Assembly (NCBI RefSeq): GCF_015207665.1
Contig: NZ_JADEWL010000060.1
Span: 1 to 39,539 of the forward strand
Length of the DNA stretch: 39,539 nt
Reading direction: 5' to 3'
Source: Plectonema cf. radiosum LEGE 06105
GTDB taxonomy: Bacteria > Cyanobacteriota > Cyanobacteriia > Cyanobacteriales > Nostocaceae
This document shows positions 33,994-39,539 of the stretch, piece by piece. The notes below the pieces were generated by a model, which did no database searches, was not told where the DNA came from, and saw only the letters and a program-made list of their open reading frames with translations. How positions within the stretch are numbered: the first letter of the stretch is position 1; the number at the start of each line of letters is the position of its first letter. Made by a program: the position numbers and the translations under genes.

Positions 33994-34279
33994 GTAAATT
34001 TAGATAAGTATTACTTCGCAGTTGCAATCAAGGCGCTCTCTTACAAAGTTGGCGTTTTTTTTATGTAAAACTCTTAAAACAAGATGTAATCGTAAAAACT
34101 TCATCAAGTCTCCGAATATACCGATAATTCTTTGTGGAGAATTTAATTAATACTGCTAAAAATAGCTTTACATGACTATAGAATGTATTTAAAAATAAGA
34201 AAAATAATCATTTGACACAAGCTAATTCCACAAGAACACAGCAGTCATTTGACTAAGTATGGAGTAAAGTACAAACTAC
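33994..34279. other. Intergenic region after the methyltransferase
   Basis: No gene is seen here. An eight-base T-run at about 34056-34063 follows GGCG, but no complementary CGCC stands upstream, so I do not call a terminator. The promoter of the GDSL hydrolase gene presumably lies within. Confidence 0.5.
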
Positions 34280-35263
34280 ATGAGAGACTTGTATCTACTG
34301 ACAACAAGCTTGTTAATCGGATTGACAATACCAACATCGATTTTACCAAAGTTACCAACAGTCAAACCACAACATTATCAGCTTTTATTAAACCTAGAAA
34401 AGCAAGCAACAAAAGTAGAGAATACAATCTCCGACTCAGAAATGCCTTTATCGGACTTTATATCTCAAAGAGTTTCACCACCGACAAAATTCTCTTTTAA
34501 TTCTCCTCAAGTTGTAGAAAAAAGATTAATCTCTGGAAGTCAACTTTATCATCAAAGGTTAGCTGCTCTCAAAGCAGGTTATATTTATACAAGATTACCT
34601 AGCGAACAGTTGCAATCGCTCTTAATTACTAGAAGAAAATCCAAGCTAACATATCAAGATTGGAAAAATTTATTGGCTTTAGAAGCCGTGGCAATCGCTA
34701 AAGGACAAGGTAACAATCGCTTAAGTATTATGTTAGGTGATTCTTTGAGTCTCTGGTTTCCCATAAATCAACTTCCCAGTCAAAAGTTGTGGTTAAATCA
34801 AGGTATATCGGGTGATACTTCCACGGGAGTATTAAGAAGAATATCTGCATTTTCTTCTACAAAGCCAGAAATAATTTATATCATGGCTGGTATCAACGAT
34901 TTAAGAAAAGGTACGTCAGATACTGTGATTTTAAACAATCATCGTCAAATGATTCGGAGTTTAAAACGTACTCATCCCAATAGTTATATTATTATTCAAT
35001 CAATATTACCAACTCGTTTACCAACAATTCCTAATACTCGCATTCGCACTATCAATACACAATTAGCAAATATTGCTAAACAAGAAGGTGTTAATTATAT
35101 TAACCTTCATAAATGGTTTGCTGATTTTCAAGGAGATTTACGACAAGACTTGACTACCGATGGTTTACATTTAAGTTTAGAAGGTTATCAAGTTTGGCTA
35201 GCTGCAATACAGCAAATAGAAGAAAAGTTAGCTATTTCTAAATCTACAACTACTCTACAATAG
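34280..35263 (+). CDS. SGNH/GDSL-family hydrolase with signal peptide
   Basis: This is a predicted exported esterase or lipase of 327 residues. Residues 3-22 form a hydrophobic signal segment. After a ~125-residue variable region the SGNH fold begins: Ser155 in MLGDSLS (block I), Gly in NQGISGDTS (block II), Asn in AGINDLRKG (block III) and Asp/His in DGLHLSLEGY (block V). All catalytic and oxyanion residues are present, so it should be active. Family substrates include acylated sugars, lipids and peptidoglycan O-acetyl groups; the actual one is unknown. The start is ATG at 34280. It lies after the defence-like cassette and is convergent with the kinase gene. Confidence 0.9.
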   Translation: MRDLYLLTTSLLIGLTIPTSILPKLPTVKPQHYQLLLNLEKQATKVENTISDSEMPLSDFISQRVSPPTKFSFNSPQVVEKRLISGSQLYHQRLAALKAGYIYTRLPSEQLQSLLITRRKSKLTYQDWKNLLALEAVAIAKGQGNNRLSIMLGDSLSLWFPINQLPSQKLWLNQGISGDTSTGVLRRISAFSSTKPEIIYIMAGINDLRKGTSDTVILNNHRQMIRSLKRTHPNSYIIIQSILPTRLPTIPNTRIRTINTQLANIAKQEGVNYINLHKWFADFQGDLRQDLTTDGLHLSLEGYQVWLAAIQQIEEKLAISKSTTTLQ

Positions 35264-35410
35264 CAGTTCATCACTAATAAAGGCACTCAACATGAAAATT
35301 TTTTGTTCATTGCCATGAATGTAAGCGTTTTTCTCACTACTGCCTACTCACTTACAAGTCAGTATGCAGTAGGGAATAATTATACAAATATAACAAGTCG
35401 AGTTTTTTAA

Positions 35411-37123
35411 TTAATTACTATTTTGTGAATCACTTCCAACCTGTTGAGTCGGTACTATTACGGATTGAACTGGAGGATTAGAGCTTGATTGTTTTGCTGG
35501 TACTGTCGGTACTATTACAGGTTGAATAGGTTTTTTCTCCGGTTTTACTTTGACGCTATTTTTAGGAGATGAACCACTATTACGAGAATCTCTTACTTCT
35601 CTAAGTCTTTCTACTAAAGACTGTGAAGGAACTGCTTTCTGAGATGAACTCGAAGCTGCTTTGGGTGGAATCGTAGTATTTATTACTGATGTACCTGAAG
35701 AATCACTGTTATTTCTCGAACTGGGTTTCGACGATCGCGATGTAGATTGATTATAATCGGCTGATTGTTGGGTTTTCTGAGAAGATGAAGATGATTGAGA
35801 GTTACTGCTTGAACTTGAAGCAGTACTATTACGTCTGCGTCTTCTAGGAGTATAAGTTGTCGATTCTTTTGTGGTTCTAGTTCTCGTTACTCTTCTTTGA
35901 GGAGTGTTATTACTGTTTGAAGAAGTTTCCCTTTGTTTTGCAGCTTCAGTTTCTTGAGGTGAAGGTGAAACTGTAGGAGATGATTCTACAACAGGAATTT
36001 CTGCTGCTGTTTCTACCGATTGTTCGATAACTGGTACAGCTTGCTGTTGTCTTTCTGTTGTCGAAGCAATCTTTGTTAAACCAAAACCTAATGTCACACC
36101 AAAAATTGCTACACCCGTACTAATCAAAACTTTGGGTGAAGGTACTTTTTTAAACCAAGTTTCTTTAATATTGCTAGTTACTTTTCCTGAAATTGATGTC
36201 GGTGCTAAATCTGGATCGATCGCAACAACTGCTGGTGGTACAGGTTCGTAATTTTGGGTTGATAAATCAATCGTTGGTACTGCATGAGTCGGTACTGCTT
36301 GAATAATAGTTCTTCCCCGAACAGGTAGCAAGTCTAACCATGACTCTACTGTTTGCGGACGAAAACGCGCTTCTACAGCCATACCGCGCATTACCGCTTG
36401 ATTTACCGCAGCACTCAAATGGGGCTGTAATTCGCGAGGAGCAGGCATTTTTTCCCTATCCCGCAATAATACCGGCATCGGTACTTGTGCTGTTAGTAAT
36501 GCATATAGAGTAGATGCCAAACCGTATATATCGGTAGCTGGCGATCGCGGTGCGCTGGTTAGATATTGTTCGATTGGAGAATAGCCTTCGGATACCATTC
36601 CGGTATGAGTTTGTCTGACCCCGGTGTTAAATTCCCTTGCAATACCAAAATCAATTAAAATAACTTCATTGGTATTTTGCCGCAAAATAATATTATCTGG
36701 CTTAATATCTCTATGCAATAAACCTTTTTGATGTACTACCCCCAAAGCCGCACCAATTTGACGAATATAATGAATCGCAATTTCTTCTTTTAAAGGTATT
36801 CCCGGCATCACAAATGCTTCACCCAAGGTATCACCAGGAATATACTCCATTACCATATAAGGTAAATTCGCTTCTACGAAGAAGTCGCTCACCCGCACAA
36901 TGTTGGGATGAACACAACTCGCTAATCTTCTAGCTTCATCTTGAAATTGAGATTCAAATTTCGCAAAATCTGGATGCTTTTGAAGTTTATGGTTAAGGGT
37001 TTTGATCACCACCTCTTGATGCAAGAAATGATGAGTTGCTTTGTAAGTGACACCAAAACCACCCCTTCCAATTTCCTGGTTGATAGTATATTTACCACCC
37101 TGTAAGGTTTTACCAGTTAGCAT
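35411..37123 (-). CDS. Membrane-anchored Ser/Thr protein kinase
   Basis: This is an Hanks-type kinase of about 570 residues. Residues 12-270 form the kinase domain: [11 protein letters not shown] glycine loop (from Gly19), Lys41 in [14 protein letters not shown] with catalytic Asp139, DFG at 158-160 and the [10 protein letters not shown] activation/P+1 region. All essential residues are intact, so it should be active. A transmembrane helix ([20 protein letters not shown]) follows near residue 335. The rest is a Ser/Thr/Pro-rich, probably disordered domain on the far side of the membrane. The start is ATG at 37123; an in-frame TTG at 37165 would add 14 residues. Such kinases act in cell-envelope and stress signalling in cyanobacteria; the target is unknown. 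Confidence 0.93.
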   Translation of the reverse strand: MLTGKTLQGGKYTINQEIGRGGFGVTYKATHHFLHQEVVIKTLNHKLQKHPDFAKFESQFQDEARRLASCVHPNIVRVSDFFVEANLPYMVMEYIPGDTLGEAFVMPGIPLKEEIAIHYIRQIGAALGVVHQKGLLHRDIKPDNIILRQNTNEVILIDFGIAREFNTGVRQTHTGMVSEGYSPIEQYLTSAPRSPATDIYGLASTLYALLTAQVPMPVLLRDREKMPAPRELQPHLSAAVNQAVMRGMAVEARFRPQTVESWLDLLPVRGRTIIQAVPTHAVPTIDLSTQNYEPVPPAVVAIDPDLAPTSISGKVTSNIKETWFKKVPSPKVLISTGVAIFGVTLGFGLTKIASTTERQQQAVPVIEQSVETAAEIPVVESSPTVSPSPQETEAAKQRETSSNSNNTPQRRVTRTRTTKESTTYTPRRRRRNSTASSSSSNSQSSSSSQKTQQSADYNQSTSRSSKPSSRNNSDSSGTSVINTTIPPKAASSSSQKAVPSQSLVERLREVRDSRNSGSSPKNSVKVKPEKKPIQPVIVPTVPAKQSSSNPPVQSVIVPTQQVGSDSQNSN

Positions 37124-37735
37124 AGTGATTTTATTTTGGGATTTTACAATTGGCGAAAGCGACAATCTAATTTATCATTTTAAACTAGGACTGACTTGTT
37201 ACCTGGATGCTTAGAAAACTAAAGCTCTCAAATAGTAACAAATAATACGTTAATATCGTTTATTTTAATTTATTGCTTTTCCAGCATTACATATTAATTT
37301 TTAATATGTGATTTTGAGTAAGTATAAATCATCAACAGTGAAAAATCATTAATTAAATTAAATCAGTTATCAATCGTGAGGGGCATGGTGTTCTATTTAA
37401 ACCCGCCACCAACCCCTGCCACTAATCAGCTTTCCCTAGGGGAACGCTTCGCGTACAGTTGTCAGTTGACGCTGATATAGTGGGACTTAAACCCAATTAT
37501 CTTGACTGATAACTGTTAAATATTTTTTCTATTTCAATTACTTATTAATTTTTTAATAAATAATTTTATCAAAAAAATAAATCAGAGGCTAATTATACCA
37601 TATTTGAGTTATGATGTCTAGTTTTTTGCCGACAATCAGAAGTCGGGTTTTTAAAATAACTCTGTTGTATCGTTGATATTTGAGAAAAAACCCGACTTCT
37701 CATTTTGACCTTTGACCTATGACTTTTGACCTATG
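37124..37735. other. Intergenic region with repeat copies
   Basis: No gene is seen here. A spacer repeat containing GGGGAACGCTTCGCG (37438-37452) is a common cyanobacterial word. AGAAGTCGGGTTTTT (37638-37652) and AAAAACCCGACTTCT (37686-37700) are exact complements around a 33-base loop. A run of TTTGACCTATGAC-like units (37704-37735) lies next to the Omp85 stop codon. Confidence 0.65.
37638..37700. repeat. AGAAGTCGGGTTTTT inverted repeat with 33-base loop
   Basis: The two 15-base arms are exact reverse complements and match the hairpin at 20909-20941 except for one base. The position downstream of the Omp85 gene suggests a role in its transcript end, with T-rich tracts on either strand. Confidence 0.9.
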
Positions 37736-39538
37736 TTAAAATCGATGACCGATACCAAAATGAACTTTACTTTCGCCTTGATCATTAAGACCGTAGTCAG
37801 CACGAATTAATCCTAAAGGTGAATTTAACCGTAAACCAGCACCGTAACCAAAACCTTCACCTGGTTTACCTCTAACTCCCGCAGGATTGCCGATTACTGT
37901 ATCCCCAGAACCTAAATCTGTGGCAAAATCAGCGAATAAGACTCCTCCTAAAGAATCTAAAATGGGGATGGGAAAGCGATATTCTGCGGAAGCTAATACG
38001 TAAGAGCGACCGCTACCAACATCACCAGCATCATAACCGCGAACGGAATTGGAACCACCTAAATTAAAGGTTTCATAAGGAGGTAAATCTCCTATTATTG
38101 TACCCGCTTGGACGTTAAAGGCAAATACTTGACTTTGAGAAGATTCAAATAATTTTACTGGTACATATTGTGTATAATCAGCCCGCAAACGGTTCATTGA
38201 GATTTCCCCTTGTCCGAAGGGAAGGGATTGTTCTGTACTTAATTTGAGAACAGAACCTTGGGTAGGATTAAAAGCATTATCGCGCATATCTTTAGTCGCG
38301 TTTAGAGATACAGTTGCTAAATCATCAATACCAGTACCACTTTTTGTTAATGGATTATTTTGAACGTCATTTGCGGTAATTTTACCTTCTCTATCACTGA
38401 TACTAACGCGAGTGTAGTTAAACCCTAAACTAGTATTCCATCCGTCAATTGGACGCTGAAAACTGACGCTACCACCAATTTTGCCTTCTCGGACTTTATC
38501 ACCGTTGGCTAATTTGATATCGCTGTCAAAAGTATCAGAAATTTGACGTTTGCGAAAAGCACTTATACTGTAACCTAGACGGTCAGGCTCATTTTCTCGA
38601 TAAGGACTAGTAAATCTACCATCAAAGTTGATATCCCGTTGAGAAAGTTGGAGATTAACATTTAAATTTTCGTTGATACCGCCAATATTGCGATCGCTAT
38701 AATTTAATGTACCGATAATTCCTTGGTCAGCACTATAATTACCACCGACATTTACAGAACGCGCTCCAGTTTCTTTAATGTAGTAAACTACATCAAGGTT
38801 ATTTGCATCACCTTCGAGTTCCAAATTAACTCTTTCAAATAACCCCGTAGCATACAACCGCTGAATATCTTGTCTAATCTTACTTTCTTGAAATACTTGT
38901 CCGGGTTGAAGTTGTATTTGCTTGTTTAAAAATTCCGCTTGAGTACGTCCCTGTATCGGTTTACCTTTTTTATCAACCGTTTGATTATCATCATTAATAA
39001 AGCGGAATTTTATATTTTCAATCGTACCTTCGGCTACATTTACATCCAATACCCCTTGACGATTAGGTTTAATTGCAATTACCCGTGCCAAACTATAACT
39101 ATTTTCGGTATACCATTTATTAATATTTTCTACTGCTGTTTTCATCTCGCTTGGGCTAATCGGTTTACCAATTTGCGATTGAAAAATTGTTTGAGCAACT
39201 TCATAAGAAAGCGCTTTCGCTCCAGTTAATTGCAGCGAATTTACGATTAGAGGTTTTACCTGAAATACCACACTCAAACCTTGCTCGTTACTGCGACTGT
39301 TGACAGTAGCACCCGCGAATAAACCAGTATCTAAAATAGCCGTTACATCTTGTTCTAGTTGAGTTTGACTAGTTTCCCCACCCGGTTGTGTTTTAATTAC
39401 ACCTTGAATAACGGACTGTAACTCCGAAGTAACCCCTACTATCCGCACATCAGTAGCAGGAACTACGAAATCATTTCCAGTTTTTACCGGAATCTGAGAA
39501 GGAGGAAGGGGGGGAGATTGAGAGATGGGGGGATTAGG
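37736..39538 (-). CDS. Omp85 outer-membrane assembly protein, N-terminus beyond window
   Basis: This is an Omp85/BamA-Toc75-type outer membrane protein that inserts or exports other proteins. Only the C-terminal ~600 residues are inside the window: the frame stays open to the right edge with a Pro/Ser-rich stretch (PPISQSPPLPPSQIPVKTGN), so the true start is outside. Three POTRA-like modules are likely (VTAILDTGLFAGATVNSR, IKPLIVNSLQLTGAKAL and the FRFINDDN/RLYATGLFERVNLE region). The beta-barrel domain follows, with typical FNLGGSNSVRGYDAGDVGSG and ending HFGIGHRF, whose terminal Phe is characteristic. Cyanobacteria keep several paralogs; this one has the Pro-rich N-terminal region usual for them. 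Confidence 0.93.
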   Translation of the reverse strand, partial: PNPPISQSPPLPPSQIPVKTGNDFVVPATDVRIVGVTSELQSVIQGVIKTQPGGETSQTQLEQDVTAILDTGLFAGATVNSRSNEQGLSVVFQVKPLIVNSLQLTGAKALSYEVAQTIFQSQIGKPISPSEMKTAVENINKWYTENSYSLARVIAIKPNRQGVLDVNVAEGTIENIKFRFINDDNQTVDKKGKPIQGRTQAEFLNKQIQLQPGQVFQESKIRQDIQRLYATGLFERVNLELEGDANNLDVVYYIKETGARSVNVGGNYSADQGIIGTLNYSDRNIGGINENLNVNLQLSQRDINFDGRFTSPYRENEPDRLGYSISAFRKRQISDTFDSDIKLANGDKVREGKIGGSVSFQRPIDGWNTSLGFNYTRVSISDREGKITANDVQNNPLTKSGTGIDDLATVSLNATKDMRDNAFNPTQGSVLKLSTEQSLPFGQGEISMNRLRADYTQYVPVKLFESSQSQVFAFNVQAGTIIGDLPPYETFNLGGSNSVRGYDAGDVGSGRSYVLASAEYRFPIPILDSLGGVLFADFATDLGSGDTVIGNPAGVRGKPGEGFGYGAGLRLNSPLGLIRADYGLNDQGESKVHFGIGHRF

Positions 39539-39539
39539 G

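Noticed and set aside
34021-34070. T-run after the methyltransferase as a terminator
   Set aside because: GGCG before the T-run has no complementary CGCC upstream, so no stable stem forms.
34249-34500. A short frame overlapping the GDSL hydrolase start
   Set aside because: It is out of frame with the clear signal peptide and the GDSL, GxND and DxxH motifs of the hydrolase.
1-39539. tRNA or rRNA genes
   Set aside because: I looked for cloverleaf-like segments and rRNA words on both strands and found none that I could support; a covariance-model search would be decisive.

Overview
The window reads as chromosomal DNA of a filamentous, probably heterocyst-forming (Nostocales-type) cyanobacterium. 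It carries the photosystem I core genes psaA and psaB, a 4-hydroxybenzoate polyprenyltransferase of the plastoquinone pathway and a cyanobacterial-type Omp85 protein. About twenty copies of the cyanobacterial octamer GCGATCGC (HIP1) are scattered through it, and many spacers hold the 7-base short tandem repeats typical of Nostocales. The genus assignment is an inference; no rRNA or tRNA gene lies in the window.

Layout. 1-4.5 kb: a coupled pair of unrecognised small genes and a 1028-residue membrane protein with about seven ~98-residue charged helical repeats, all on the minus strand. 5.2-7.2 kb: dnaK with a clear terminator. 7.3-8.5 kb: an intact MazF-like toxin/antitoxin pair beside a decayed YefM/YoeB-like pair. 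8.5-15.1 kb: an integral membrane protein, an S66 LD-carboxypeptidase, a GT4 glycosyltransferase, a peptidoglycan-binding/HEAT membrane protein, an EamA transporter and a ChaC-type gamma-glutamylcyclotransferase. 15.1-16.9 kb: an orphan small gene, an IS630-type transposase remnant, a PIN-toxin pair and a RelE-like remnant. 17.0-21.7 kb: ppx, ubiA (4-hydroxybenzoate solanesyltransferase type), a secreted hypothetical and a Coq4-family protein. 22.0-23.7 kb: a lipoprotein with a 51-base minisatellite. 24.4-29.2 kb: psaA and psaB, separated by a spacer filled with heptamer repeats.

29.6-34.0 kb holds the most interesting unit: a same-strand cassette of a HerA/FtsK-superfamily ATPase, a NurA-like nuclease and a beta-class DNA methyltransferase. 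It is set between psaB and a secreted GDSL hydrolase. Translocase, nuclease and modification enzyme together look like a restriction-modification-like genome-defence module. That role is inferred from gene families and linkage only. 34.3-39.5 kb: the GDSL hydrolase, a membrane-anchored Ser/Thr kinase and the C-terminal ~600 residues of an Omp85 protein whose start lies beyond the right edge.

The second theme is repeats. Heptamer arrays overlap or directly abut the stop codons of at least four genes (GT4, PGB/HEAT, chaC, ubiA). A perfect 35-bp inverted repeat ends 3 bases before the ubiA start codon. Complementary arrays lie between psaA and psaB, and several hairpin families recur in spacers.
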